Of a stretch of DNA of 64,000 bases, positions 37,940-46,537 are shown piece by piece. This DNA comes from Collimonas sp. PA-H2 (GTDB lineage Bacteria > Pseudomonadota > Gammaproteobacteria > Burkholderiales > Burkholderiaceae_D): contig NZ_PDBX01000001.1 of assembly GCF_002564105.1 (NCBI RefSeq), positions 2,108,001 to 2,172,000 of the forward strand. Reading direction: 5' to 3'. The notes under the pieces were generated by a model. The model saw only the letters and a list, made by a program, of their open reading frames with translations, was not told where the DNA came from and ran no database searches. Position 1 is the first letter of the stretch. Each line of letters begins with the position of its first letter. A program made the translations under genes and the position numbers.

Positions 37940-39007
37940 ATGAACGCACTCGAAGCCCAGCTCAGCTACGCCTTCGGCGACACCCTGCCAGCCAGCGGCG
38001 CCACCCTGGAAGTCGCGCCCGGCGTGCGCTGGCTGCGCATGGGCTTGCCGTTCGCTCTGGATCACATCAATCTGTGGCTGCTGGAAGACAGCGTCGAGAC
38101 CGAAGACGGCGTGCGCCATGGCTGGACCATCATCGACTGCGGAATTGCCAGCGACGCCACGCGCGCCGCCTGGGAAGAGATTTTTACCAAGGAATTGCGC
38201 GGCCTGCCGGTGCTGCGGGTGCTGGTGACCCATTGCCATCCTGACCACGTCGGCCTGGCCGACTGGCTGTGCACGCGCTGGCAAGCGCCCTTGTGGATGA
38301 GCGGCGGTGAATATTTTTCAGCACGCATCATGTCGGCTGCCCTGCCAGGCGCCGACGGCAGCGCCGCCTTGCCGCATTTCCAGCGGCACGGCATGTGCGA
38401 CCCCGACGTCATCGCCAAGGTATCCCAGCGCAAGTCCTATTATCCGTCCATGGTGCCGTCGGTGCCGCAGGCTTACCATCGCCTGGCCGATGGCCAAAGC
38501 GTACGCATCGGCCAGCATCAATGGCAGGTGATCACTGGTTTCGGCCATGCGCCGGAACATGTGGCGCTGTACTGCGGCGATCTGGAATTGCTGGTTTCCG
38601 GCGATATGGTGCTGCCGCGGATTTCCACCAATGTCTCCGTGTTCGCCATCGAACCGGAATCCAATCCGGTCCAGCAATACATGGATTCGCTGGAAAAATA
38701 CCGCGCCCTGCCGACCGCAACCCTTGTGCTGCCTTCGCACGGGAAGCCGTTTCGCGGCTTGCAGATCCGCATCGACCAGCTGCAACAGCATCATAGGGAA
38801 AGGCTGGCAGAGGTAGTGAGTGCTTGCACATCAGAGCCGCAATCGGCCAGCGACATCGTCCCCATCATGTTCCGCCGCCCGCTTGACGCCCATCAGATGA
38901 CGTTCGCGCTGGGCGAGGCATTGGCGCATCTGCACAAGCTGTGGTTCGACGGCGTGCTGAAACGACGGCTGGATGCGGACCAGGTTTACCGCTTCAGCGC
39001 GGCCTGA
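37940..39007 (+). CDS. MBL-fold metallo-hydrolase, divergent from liuR
   Basis: 355-residue metallo-beta-lactamase fold protein with VTHCHPDHVGLADWL (HxHxDH variant HCHPDH), GFGHAPEHVALYC, LLVSGDMVLPRIS and LPSHGKPF, so all metal ligands appear present. A C-terminal winged-helix-like tail (RRPLDAHQMTFALGEALAHL) is typical of the RNase-Z/glyoxalase-like branch often found near acyl-CoA genes. It may be a thioesterase. I chose the ATG at 37940; 33 residues upstream in frame cover the operator. Likely co-regulated with liuR. Confidence 0.85.
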   Translation: MNALEAQLSYAFGDTLPASGATLEVAPGVRWLRMGLPFALDHINLWLLEDSVETEDGVRHGWTIIDCGIASDATRAAWEEIFTKELRGLPVLRVLVTHCHPDHVGLADWLCTRWQAPLWMSGGEYFSARIMSAALPGADGSAALPHFQRHGMCDPDVIAKVSQRKSYYPSMVPSVPQAYHRLADGQSVRIGQHQWQVITGFGHAPEHVALYCGDLELLVSGDMVLPRISTNVSVFAIEPESNPVQQYMDSLEKYRALPTATLVLPSHGKPFRGLQIRIDQLQQHHRERLAEVVSACTSEPQSASDIVPIMFRRPLDAHQMTFALGEALAHLHKLWFDGVLKRRLDADQVYRFSAA

Positions 39008-39030
39008 CAGGAGCAGCGGCCAGGACGCGC

Positions 39031-39139
39031 AGGGTGGGCACAGCGCGCCACGTGGAAATTCCCACTACCTACATGCCGGTTTCTGTGCGGTCCGTACTCC
39101 GGCTATCACGGTCACGCGTGGGCACGGTGTGCCCACCCT
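39031..39139. repeat. Inverted-repeat element (AGGGTGGGCAC type)
   Basis: AGGGTGGGCACA (39031-39042) and TGTGCCCACCCT (39128-39139) are perfect 12-base arms. Inside the right arm, GTGGGCAC-GGT-GTGCCCAC makes a second hairpin (39118-39136). GTAGGGTGGGCAC repeats are common interspersed elements in proteobacteria. It fills the gap between convergent genes and its right end touches the lysE-like stop codon. Confidence 0.7.
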
Positions 39140-39761
39140 ACTGCTGTATTGCGGCTACGATCATGGCTACCGCCAGCATCAGGCTGCCGGCGACGCGGTC
39201 GGTGATGCGCGCAAAAGCCGGGCGGGTTGCGATGGTTTGCATTCGTCCCGCCAGCACAGCGTAGCCGAGCAGGATAAAGAATTCCGGAATCATCGAGCCG
39301 GCTGCCAGCCAGATCATCTGTAGCGGCACATTCGCGGCCGGATTCAGGAACTGCGGCAGGATGGCGATGAAAAAGATCAGCGCCTTGGGATTGGCCAGCT
39401 GCAGGGTCAGGCCGCTGAGCCAGATCTTCCAGCCGGACGAATTCCTGCCGTCCAGCCTGGAAGCGGTGATCGGCGACGGCCGGCCGAAGATGGCGGACAG
39501 GCCGAGATAAGCCAGGTAGGCCACGCCCAGCCACTTCACCGCAGTAAACAAGGTATGCGAGGCGACGATCAAGGCGCCCAGGCCGGTCGCCGAAATGGTG
39601 AAATAGATCGCATTGGCGGTCAGTATCCCCAGCGTCGCGAAGATCGATTTTTTCCAGCCGGCGGTAATGCCATAGGCCACCACCAGCATCACCGCCGGTC
39701 CGGGCGAGGCCGACAGCGCCAGCTCGGTCAGCACGAATAAGAAGAAACTATGAAAGTCCAT
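39138..39761 (-). CDS. LysE family amino-acid exporter
   Basis: 207 residues with about six TM helices. LysE/RhtB motifs are SASPGPAVMLVVAYGITAG near the start, then LGVAYLAYLGLSAIFG and LSGLTLQLANPKALIFF. It probably exports amino acids or related small metabolites from the cytoplasm. The C-terminus, VAAIQQ, is encoded by the edge of a repeat element. Confidence 0.87.
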   Translation of the reverse strand: MDFHSFFLFVLTELALSASPGPAVMLVVAYGITAGWKKSIFATLGILTANAIYFTISATGLGALIVASHTLFTAVKWLGVAYLAYLGLSAIFGRPSPITASRLDGRNSSGWKIWLSGLTLQLANPKALIFFIAILPQFLNPAANVPLQMIWLAAGSMIPEFFILLGYAVLAGRMQTIATRPAFARITDRVAGSLMLAVAMIVAAIQQ

Positions 39762-39788
39762 GGGTCAGTCCGTAAATCAGTCCGCGAA

Positions 39789-40574
39789 TTAATCCATACC
39801 TTTGCGCGCCTTGTGCGGCGCCTTGGAAAACACCAGATCGTATAGCCAGTTGGGCAACAGCCGCAACAGCTTGGCCACCACGCCCATCTGCCACGGAATC
39901 ACCTGGTAGCTGCTGCCGCGCGCCACCGCCGCGCCGGTCTTGGCGGCAAAGCGCTCGGCCGGCATCAGGAACGGCATCGCGTAATCGTTGACCTGGGTCA
40001 TCGGCGTATCGATATAGCCGGGTACGATGGTGACCACCTTGATGCCGCTGGCGCGCAACTCCACCCGCAGCGACTCGCAATAACTGATCAACGCCGCCTT
40101 CGAACCGCTATAGGCGCCGGCGCCCGGCAAGCCGCGGATGCCGGCGACGCTGCCGACCCCGACCAGGCGCAAATCGCGCTGGCCTTCCCGGGCCTGACGC
40201 TTCATGCTGGCGATGAAGGGCGCAAAGGTCGCCACCGTGGCCAGCACATTGGTGGCGAACACCTGGTTGAACACCTCCTGGTCTTCCGCATGTTCGGTCA
40301 GCGTGCCCTGCGAAATGCCGGCGCTGGCGATCACCACGTCAACGCCATTGCCGGCAGCGATGAAATCCGCCGCCGCCGCGCTCAAGGCCGCATGATCGTT
40401 GACATCCAGCGCGTACAGCCGGTGCCGCTCCGGATGCGGCAGGCCGGCCAGCAGCTGTTCCAGCACCGGCTGGCGCCTGGCCACCAGTCCCAGCGACGCG
40501 CCCTGCCCTGCATAGTATTGCGCCAGGGCGGCGCCGATGCCGCTGGATGCGCCGGTGATGAATACACGTTTCAT
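39789..40574 (-). CDS. Short-chain dehydrogenase/reductase
   Basis: 261-residue classical SDR. The cofactor motif is ITGASSGIGAALA, with VVIASAGIS in place of NNAG, the catalytic serine in GSVAGIRG and YSGSKAALISYCES for Tyr/Lys. The C-terminal tail (VAKLLRLLPNWLYDLVF) is membrane-associating and typical of SDRs near polyketide or lipid genes. The substrate is unknown. ATG at 40574 preferred over TTG at 40586; RBS weak for both. Confidence 0.85.
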   Translation of the reverse strand: MKRVFITGASSGIGAALAQYYAGQGASLGLVARRQPVLEQLLAGLPHPERHRLYALDVNDHAALSAAAADFIAAGNGVDVVIASAGISQGTLTEHAEDQEVFNQVFATNVLATVATFAPFIASMKRQAREGQRDLRLVGVGSVAGIRGLPGAGAYSGSKAALISYCESLRVELRASGIKVVTIVPGYIDTPMTQVNDYAMPFLMPAERFAAKTGAAVARGSSYQVIPWQMGVVAKLLRLLPNWLYDLVFSKAPHKARKGMD

Positions 40575-40597
40575 GAAAACGACCAATCTGGGAGTTT

Positions 40598-40653
40598 GTG
40601 TCCTGAGTCATAGGTCCGTTGAAGAAAAGCGATGAACCTATGACTCAGGACAC
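40598..40653. repeat. REP-like palindrome (TGTCCTGAGTCATAGGT type)
   Basis: Perfect 18-base arms GTGTCCTGAGTCATAGGT (40598-40615) and its reverse complement (40636-40653) enclose a 20-base loop. It lies upstream of the SDR gene and just beyond the dsbA terminator. The arms are unrelated to the other palindromes in the window. Confidence 0.75.
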
Positions 40654-40669
40654 TAGACAAATCTCGATA

Positions 40670-40703
40670 AAAAAGCCCGCCCTCTTGCGAGAGGCGGACT
40701 TTT
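40670..40703 (-). terminator. Intrinsic terminator of dsbA
   Basis: On the minus strand a GTCCGCCTCT-CGCA-AGAGGGCGGGC hairpin (one mismatch and a bulge) is followed by TTTTTTAT. A second GCCGGCCA/TGGCCGGC hairpin lies nearer the dsbA stop. Confidence 0.8.
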
Positions 40704-40753
40704 CAACAACTACTGCCAGCCGGCCACGCCAAACGTAATGGCCGGCCCGCTGA

Positions 40754-41467
40754 TTACTTCTTGGTAGCGGCGGCCTTGGCCACCAGGCTGTCCATCACTT
40801 GCAAGGTAGTCTTGAACAAGGCTGCTTCGGTCTCGCCGGCGCCAGGCGTTGCGCCGACGATCGATGGAGAGGTGACGAAGCGGCCGTCAACCACCAGCAT
40901 CGGCACGCCGTCGACCTTGTAGGCGTTCTGCAGCTGGGTAGCGCGGGTCACCTTGGTCTGCACCGCGAAGGAATTGTAGACGTCCATGAACTTGGCTTTG
41001 TCGAGACCGCTCTTGGCAGCAAAATCGGCGACGGCGGCGTCGTTGTTCAGGTTCTGGCGCTGCACGTGGATGGCGTTGAAGACTTTCTTGTGCATCTCAG
41101 GCAGCTTGGCCATCGCTTCCAGCGTGTAGTACAGCTTTTTCTGCGTTACGTAAGGCGATTTCTTCGGATCGCCATTTGGATCGCCAAAATCGACCGGTAC
41201 GCGCTTGAAGGAAATCTTGTCGCCTTGCTTGGCGACCCAGTCTTCCAGCGTCGGCTCGAGCGCATTGCAATGCGGGCAGAAGTAACCGAAGAATTCCGTC
41301 ACTTCCACTTTCTTGCCGAGGCCGCTATCGGTCGGCTGCGGATTGTCGAGAACTTTGTAGTCGGTGCCGGCAACCGGATTGGCCGGCGATGCGCCGGCGC
41401 TGACGGCAACCAGGCCGAGACTCAGGCTAAGACCAGCGACTGCCAGGGCTTTTTGAAAAAAACGCAT
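40754..41467 (-). CDS. dsbA: Thiol:disulfide interchange protein DsbA
   Basis: 237 residues, with a cleavable signal peptide (LSLGLVAVSAGASPA), so periplasmic. The thioredoxin active site is GYFCPHCNALEP with Cys at about 64 and 67 (CPHC, as in E. coli DsbA). The cis-Pro loop is KVDGVPMLVVDG. It introduces disulfide bonds into exported proteins, which may include the cysteine-containing immunity proteins encoded downstream. It follows the SPOR protein and argS genes on the same strand. Confidence 0.93.
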   Translation of the reverse strand: MRFFQKALAVAGLSLSLGLVAVSAGASPANPVAGTDYKVLDNPQPTDSGLGKKVEVTEFFGYFCPHCNALEPTLEDWVAKQGDKISFKRVPVDFGDPNGDPKKSPYVTQKKLYYTLEAMAKLPEMHKKVFNAIHVQRQNLNNDAAVADFAAKSGLDKAKFMDVYNSFAVQTKVTRATQLQNAYKVDGVPMLVVDGRFVTSPSIVGATPGAGETEAALFKTTLQVMDSLVAKAAATKK

Positions 41468-41592
41468 GAAATATCCTTATTTTTAAATTGTGGGGAAGAG
41501 GCGCCCGGCTAGGGACGCTCAACTAGAGAGGGGAGTCACTCTGCCTTCAACCGATTAGACAAAACATTTATTGTGATTGCAAACCAAGTCTT

Positions 41593-42312
41593 TTATTTCG
41601 CAGCCCGCACCACAGCCGCATTAACGCCGTTATCTGACAACTTCCCGCGAATCCGGTTCATTGTTTCCAGCTGATTAAATGGCCCGACCCGTACCCGGTA
41701 CAAGGAACCGGTATCAGCCTGGCGCTCGCTGATCTTGGCCTCGAACCCCATCAGCGCCAGCCTGGCCTTGGCGCTTTCAGCTTCATTCTGTTCACGGAAA
41801 GCGCCGACCTGCAGGAAATAGATCCAGTTGTCGTCCGCGGCGGCGGCCTTAGTCTTGGCTTCGGCGATGTCGCCGGCGACCTTTTTGGCCTTGTCGGCAG
41901 TCGATTTGTCGACCACCGGGGCCGGCTTGTCCTGCTGGGACTTGGCAACCAGCGCATCGAGTTTCTTCTCGGCAGCCTGGTTGACGGCAGCCGGCGTGTT
42001 GTCGGTTGGCGGCACCGCTGAGGTGGCCGGCGGCGTGAATGCCTTGGCTGCTTCCTTGGCCGCGCTCTGGTTGCCGTACAGCGCTTTGTTCGGATCCGGC
42101 AGCTGGTCGCCGCCGGCAGCCGGTGCGGCTGGCGTAGCCGGCGCCGTGATGGCTTCCGGCGGTTTGTCGGCCTTGGCTGTCTTGTTGGTGAATGGCGTCG
42201 GCGTCTTGGTGATCATGATCGCCACCACGACGGCGATCGCCAGACCGATGATCAGGCCGAAAATCAGGCCCAGTAAAGTACCGCCAGCTTGCTTGTTGAT
42301 AAATTTGCTCAT
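41593..42312 (-). CDS. SPOR domain cell-division protein (FtsN-like)
   Basis: 239 residues. It has a short cytoplasmic start, one TM helix (TLLGLIFGLIIGLAIAVVVAIMI), a long proline/alanine/lysine-rich periplasmic linker and a C-terminal SPOR domain (YFLQVGAFREQNEAESAKARL, YRVRVGPFNQLETMNRI). SPOR domains bind denuded peptidoglycan at the septum. This architecture beside argS is a recurrent proteobacterial arrangement and matches FtsN-like proteins. GGGAAG precedes the ATG. Confidence 0.88.
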   Translation of the reverse strand: MSKFINKQAGGTLLGLIFGLIIGLAIAVVVAIMITKTPTPFTNKTAKADKPPEAITAPATPAAPAAGGDQLPDPNKALYGNQSAAKEAAKAFTPPATSAVPPTDNTPAAVNQAAEKKLDALVAKSQQDKPAPVVDKSTADKAKKVAGDIAEAKTKAAAADDNWIYFLQVGAFREQNEAESAKARLALMGFEAKISERQADTGSLYRVRVGPFNQLETMNRIRGKLSDNGVNAAVVRAAK

Positions 42313-42414
42313 ACTTCCCCAATGACATACTGGTTACAGACCGTCTCGGTCCACCTGTTCCGCCGGCATTAACGCCGGAAAGTGTCGGACCGAGTCGCCT
42401 ATTGTAGATTCAAA

Positions 42415-44157
42415 TCACATGCGTGCGGGAGCCGATACGCCGATCAGCGCCAGGCCGTTGCGCAGCACCTGGCGGGTGGCGTGCATCAAGGCCAGACGGG
42501 CCAGCTTGAGCGCCTCGTTGTCGACCAAAACCCGCTCCGCATTGTAGTAGCTATGCAGCTCACCCGCCAAATCGCGCAGATAGAACGCCACCTGATGCGG
42601 CCCCAGCTCTTCCAGCGCATGCTGCAGCATGTCCGGATATTCGGCCAGCTTGGCCAGCAAGCTGGCTTCGCGCGGCGCGGTCAGCGGGCTGAGGTCGATG
42701 CTGCTCAGGCTGGCTTCGTCGCCGGTCCATTGCGCCAACACCGAGCAGATGCGAGCGTGCGCGTACTGTACGTAATACACCGGGTTTTCGTCGGACTTGG
42801 CCAGCGCCAGGTCGACGTCGAAGACGAACTCGGTATCGGCCTTGCGCGAGATCAGGAAGAAGCGCACGGCATCGCGGCCGCGGGTCAGGTCGCGCGGTGC
42901 ATCAGCCGTGGCTTCAGCGCCGTCTTCGCCGGACGACCATTCGATCAGGTCGCGCACTGTGACATAGGAACCGGCGCGCTTGGAAATCTTCACTTCTTCG
43001 CCGTTCTTCATCACGGTCACCATCTTGTGCAGGATGTAATCCGGGTAGCCCTGCGGAATGCCCATGTTGACCGCCTGCAGGCCGGCCCGTACGCGCGCGA
43101 TCGTCCCATGGTGGTCGCTGCCCTGGACATTGATGACCTTGCCGAAGCCGCGCTGCCATTTGACGATGTGATAGGCGACGTCCGGCACGAAGTAGGTATA
43201 AGTGCCGTCAGTCTTGCGCATGACGCGGTCCTTGTCGTCGCCGTAATCGGTGGTGCGCAGCCACAGGGCGCCGTCCAGCTCATAGGTGACGCCGGCGGCG
43301 ATCAGGGCCTCGACGGCGGCGTTGACCTTGCCATCCTTGTACAGCGAGGTTTCCAGGTAATAATTGTCGAACTTGACACCGAAGGCCAGCAAGTCCAGGT
43401 CCTGCTCGCGGCGCAGGTAGGCCACGGCAAACTTGCGGATCGATTCGATATCGTTGACGTCGCCGCTGGCGGTTGCCGGTTCGCCATCGCTGGCGGCCAC
43501 GGTCTTGCGCGCCAGGAAATCCTGGGCGATGTCGGCGATGTAGTCGCCGTTGTAAGCACTTTCCGGCCATGCGGCGTCGCCCGGCTTCAAGCCGTTGGCG
43601 CGCGCCTGCACCGAAGTCGCCAAGGTGGCGATCTGGACGCCGGCGTCGTTATAGTAGAACTCGCGGGTGACGTCGAAACCTTGCACTTCAAACAATGCAG
43701 ACAAAGCGTCGCCCAGCGCGCCCTGACGGCCATGGCCAACGTGCAGCGGGCCGGTCGGATTGGCCGAGACGAACTCGACCAGCACTTTTTTACCGGCGCC
43801 GAGCTGGCTCTTGCCGAATTCCGCACCCTGCTGCAAGACGGTCTGAACTACTTGTTGCTTGGCGGCGGCGGTCAGGCGCAGGTTGATAAAGCCGGGACCG
43901 GCGATTTCGGCGGCTTCAATCAAGCCCTTGCCGGCAGCGCCGGCCATGACTGCCGCCACCAGGGTCTGAGCCAGTTCACGCGGATTCTTTTTCAGGGGCT
44001 TGGCCAGCTGCATGGCGATATTGCAGGCCACATCGCCATGCGAAGGATCGCGCGGGCGCTCCAGGGTCACGGTCGGCGTCAGCTCGCTGCCGGCGATGAC
44101 GGGCTGCAAGGCAGCGTTGAAAAGGTCGATGATCTGTTGTTTTTGTGGTGCTAGCAT
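42415..44157 (-). CDS. argS: Arginyl-tRNA synthetase
   Basis: 580 residues, class I synthetase. The HIGH equivalent is [15 protein letters not shown] and the KMSKS equivalent is [12 protein letters not shown]. The anticodon-binding tail is rich in DALRHATR-like helices ([23 protein letters not shown]). The ATG at 44157 gives the family-typical start [16 protein letters not shown]; a longer ORF to 44199 is disfavoured. Confidence 0.95.
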   Translation of the reverse strand: MLAPQKQQIIDLFNAALQPVIAGSELTPTVTLERPRDPSHGDVACNIAMQLAKPLKKNPRELAQTLVAAVMAGAAGKGLIEAAEIAGPGFINLRLTAAAKQQVVQTVLQQGAEFGKSQLGAGKKVLVEFVSANPTGPLHVGHGRQGALGDALSALFEVQGFDVTREFYYNDAGVQIATLATSVQARANGLKPGDAAWPESAYNGDYIADIAQDFLARKTVAASDGEPATASGDVNDIESIRKFAVAYLRREQDLDLLAFGVKFDNYYLETSLYKDGKVNAAVEALIAAGVTYELDGALWLRTTDYGDDKDRVMRKTDGTYTYFVPDVAYHIVKWQRGFGKVINVQGSDHHGTIARVRAGLQAVNMGIPQGYPDYILHKMVTVMKNGEEVKISKRAGSYVTVRDLIEWSSGEDGAEATADAPRDLTRGRDAVRFFLISRKADTEFVFDVDLALAKSDENPVYYVQYAHARICSVLAQWTGDEASLSSIDLSPLTAPREASLLAKLAEYPDMLQHALEELGPHQVAFYLRDLAGELHSYYNAERVLVDNEALKLARLALMHATRQVLRNGLALIGVSAPARM

Positions 44158-44465
44158 AGGATTGACAGTCAGTAGAACAAGGATGCGGCGCAGAAACACG
44201 GACGCCGCACGGGATTATGCGAAAGCCTGCCGGGTTTGCTGTCACTTGGACAACGCCCGGGCAGTCTTGGTTATTTTCGATTATACCGGCTTGGCGCAGC
44301 AATCTTCACCCTGCTTGCCCGGTACATCTAAGCGATGCAGTAAATCGAGGCAGCCTCTGCAAGCATCAAAAACTGCTGCTAAGATGCGACGTCTTGGCCA
44401 GGCTGGATCCGGCCACAGCGAATTTTCGTCTTTGCATCCATTATCTAGTTTATAACAGGAACACT
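44158..44465. other. Divergent intergenic region argS-nitroreductase
   Basis: 308 bases without a credible gene. Promoters of both divergent genes must lie here. I see no clear operator; GCCCGGGC near 44258 is a small palindrome only. Short frames here are shadows of argS or lack RBS. Confidence 0.5.
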
Positions 44466-45062
44466 ATGACCCAGTCCACGCCACGCGTCGCCGATCACCC
44501 GGCCCATCCGCAATTCCTCAGCCGCTGGTCGCCGCGCGCCTACGCCAATGACGAGATTTCCGAGCAAGAATTGCTGACCATCCTGGAAGCCGCACGCTGG
44601 GCGCCGTCGTCCTACAACTCGCAGCCATGGCGCTTCGTCTTCGCCCGCCGCGGCACACCGCACTGGACCCGCCTGCTGGGCCTGCTCAACGAATTCAACC
44701 GCAGCTGGGCCGAAAACGCCTCGGCGCTGGTGATCGTGTTGTCGAAAACCACCTTCGCGCCGCCAGGCAGCAGCGAAGAACTGCCGGCGCCAACCCACTC
44801 CTTCGACGCCGGTTCAGCCTGGGGCTACCTGGCGCTGCAAGCCAGCCTGTCCGGCTGGCATGCGCACGGCATGGCCGGTTTCGACAAGGAAAAGACACGC
44901 ACCGAACTGGGCGTTCCGGCCAACTTCGCCATCGAAGCAGCGGTAGCCATCGGCAAGATCGGCGACAAGGCCATGCTGCCGGAAGGCCTGCGTTCGAAGG
45001 AAGAACCTAGCCCGCGTTTGCCTTTGCAAGCGCTGGTTTCGGAAGGTACTTTCACGGCTTAA
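44466..45062 (+). CDS. Nitroreductase family flavoprotein
   Basis: 198-residue FMN nitroreductase-fold protein. Landmarks are FLSRWSPRAYANDEIS, ILEAARWAPSSYNSQPWRFV (FMN-binding), SAWGYLALQASLSGWHAHGM and VAIGKIG. Members reduce nitro or enal groups with NAD(P)H. AGGA lies before the ATG. A strong bidirectional terminator follows at 45107. Confidence 0.88.
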   Translation: MTQSTPRVADHPAHPQFLSRWSPRAYANDEISEQELLTILEAARWAPSSYNSQPWRFVFARRGTPHWTRLLGLLNEFNRSWAENASALVIVLSKTTFAPPGSSEELPAPTHSFDAGSAWGYLALQASLSGWHAHGMAGFDKEKTRTELGVPANFAIEAAVAIGKIGDKAMLPEGLRSKEEPSPRLPLQALVSEGTFTA

Positions 45063-45106
45063 GAGTCTTGAGCGTTGCATGACGGGTTCGATGTGCTTGG
45101 GCCCTG

Positions 45107-45152
45107 AAAAAATGCGGATGAGCGGCTTGTGCCGTTCATCCGCATTTTTATT
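45107..45152. terminator. Bidirectional intrinsic terminator
   Basis: ATGCGGATGA-g-CGGC pairs with GCCG-t-TCATCCGCAT around TTGT, flanked by six A on the left and five T on the right. It serves the nitroreductase gene on the plus strand and the end of the T6SS cargo on the minus strand. Confidence 0.88.
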
Positions 45153-45198
45153 TGTACTGACCTGCAGCTAGCCGACAGATCAAATTCAACAAGAACCG

Positions 45199-45852
45199 TT
45201 ATTGTGGTTTTTCCTTGTACGGGCCATTTTCTTTTCGTATCAATTTTCCATCCTGTAGCAAGTACCGTACGGACTGAGCTTGATCGATGCCCTTTTTATA
45301 ATCTCGGATTTCGTAGCCAGGTTGTTCATTGACGTGGACCATCCTGTAGGAGCCGGCGCAGCTGAAGAAATTTCGGTTAAGCACCTTGACGCCACTATCC
45401 GTGATCGCAATCAGATAAGCTCGGTCCTCACCCATGCCGGCAGCGCAATGATCCGATTTGGGATTGTATTCGTGCGGCCTTGTCATTATTAAGACAAGAT
45501 AATCTGCTGTTGGCGTGGAGATGAGCGATTCGTTATCAACCATCACCGAAAAATGATCCTTAAACAAGCGATCTATTTCAGAGGAATAGATAAAACTGGC
45601 TGGTTCCCTGGCAGTAATGTCCAGAATATAGATTTTCCCTGGGCCATCACTTGGCTGATCTCCCCCATTCGCATCTACAAAAATGTATTTAGATGGAGGA
45701 GTCGAATTTTTGAAACTCTCCCTATAGTTCTCCAGCATCTGGGCACTCGCAACAGGCGAAGCATGAACAGTTCCGATGAAAAGCGTCGCTGCTAGAAGCA
45801 AGCATGCTTGCCGAGGATATGATCTGCATAGCAAACTTCTGTGTATGTCCAT
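45199..45852 (-). CDS. Candidate periplasmic immunity protein (orphan paralog)
   Basis: 217 residues with a signal peptide (ACLLLAATLFIGTVHA). It is paralogous to the gene at 46537: both share SLISTP..DY, GYE(I/V).DY.KG, QS..YLL.DGK.IR and ENGPYKE at the C-terminus. Paired cysteines suit a DsbA-oxidised periplasmic protein. By analogy with its paralog it would neutralise a cell-wall effector, but no intact effector lies beside it. The ATG at 45852 has no visible RBS; the ATG matching the paralog start (45829, GAAGTTTGCT before it) is out of frame, suggesting an indel in the signal sequence. Confidence 0.65.
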   Translation of the reverse strand: MDIHRSLLCRSYPRQACLLLAATLFIGTVHASPVASAQMLENYRESFKNSTPPSKYIFVDANGGDQPSDGPGKIYILDITAREPASFIYSSEIDRLFKDHFSVMVDNESLISTPTADYLVLIMTRPHEYNPKSDHCAAGMGEDRAYLIAITDSGVKVLNRNFFSCAGSYRMVHVNEQPGYEIRDYKKGIDQAQSVRYLLQDGKLIRKENGPYKEKPQ

Positions 45853-45854
45853 GG
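45810..45854 (-). pseudogene. Vestige of a T6SS effector C-terminus
   Basis: In a frame different from the immunity gene, this stretch encodes PWTYTEVCYADHILG, matching PSYTGVCYADTIQG at the C-terminus of the intact effector at 47135. A stop lies a few codons upstream. In both places the stretch overlaps the immunity-gene start. It looks like the last few codons of a duplicated or replaced effector, left in front of its immunity gene. Confidence 0.55.
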
Positions 45855-45967
45855 CTGTTTTACGCTTTAGCTTTTCTCATTTTCTTGTACCTGGTCAGCG
45901 CATTTTTATACGTCACTACGCATGTGCCAGAGGATTACTGTTCTAGAACACAAATCAGGAACTCAAT

Positions 45968-46537
45968 TCAAGCACCGATGACGGTATTCTCAGTCCTAAG
46001 TAAATGCCATATCACTTGATTTCCAACACCGTCGGTTTCTGGTGCAGGAAGTAGCTCTCCAATCCGAGTAAAGACTGTCTTGTTGGACAGTCTCTGAGCT
46101 CGCCACTGACCGGATAGCGGGCATGGCTGTCCAGGCAAGGCAGCAAGGCCGACAAAATTTTTCTTCATTGAGCGGTACTCTAGCGAGGCCAGAAGATCAT
46201 GGATATTCAGATCAGCAAACCAATCTCTCAGTGATTCGATTTCATCCCCATCAAAAAAATCATTGCGGACCAGGAGAAATTTCGCCTGACCAACCGGAGT
46301 CAAACGAATCGCCCCAACTTTTGTGTCGTCCCACTCAATTAGGCCGGCTTGTTGAACTGTACTAACAGCTTCGTTCACTATCTCAATTTCCATACCGTCA
46401 AAAATGTCGGAAGAAACGATGCTCTTTAAAGTAATTACCTCATTACCCTCGTAATCGCTGATTGCAAAAGAATACAAAACAGCCCGTACGAAATCGTCTT
46501 GAGTACTGTCGTGAACAAGCTCCATAGCCGCATTCAT
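45968..46537 (-). CDS. Unknown cytoplasmic protein in the T6SS cargo (possible immunity protein)
   Basis: 189 residues, no signal peptide or TM segment. The N-terminal half (VRAVLYSFAISDYEGNE, VSTVQQAGLIEWDDTKV, IRLTPVGQAKFLLV) looks helical and winged-helix-like. The C-terminal tail has PGQPCPLSGQW and FTRIGELLP, a pattern I recall from tails of polymorphic-toxin immunity families, but I cannot name one with confidence. It overlaps the preceding immunity gene by one base, so it is part of the same transcript. Being cytosolic, it would guard against a different toxin from the wall-active ones. Confidence 0.6.
   Translation of the reverse strand: MNAAMELVHDSTQDDFVRAVLYSFAISDYEGNEVITLKSIVSSDIFDGMEIEIVNEAVSTVQQAGLIEWDDTKVGAIRLTPVGQAKFLLVRNDFFDGDEIESLRDWFADLNIHDLLASLEYRSMKKNFVGLAALPGQPCPLSGQWRAQRLSNKTVFTRIGELLPAPETDGVGNQVIWHLLRTENTVIGA

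Noticed and set aside
42382..44154. 590-residue open frame antisense to argS
   Set aside because: Shadow of argS; no start signal or recognisable domain.
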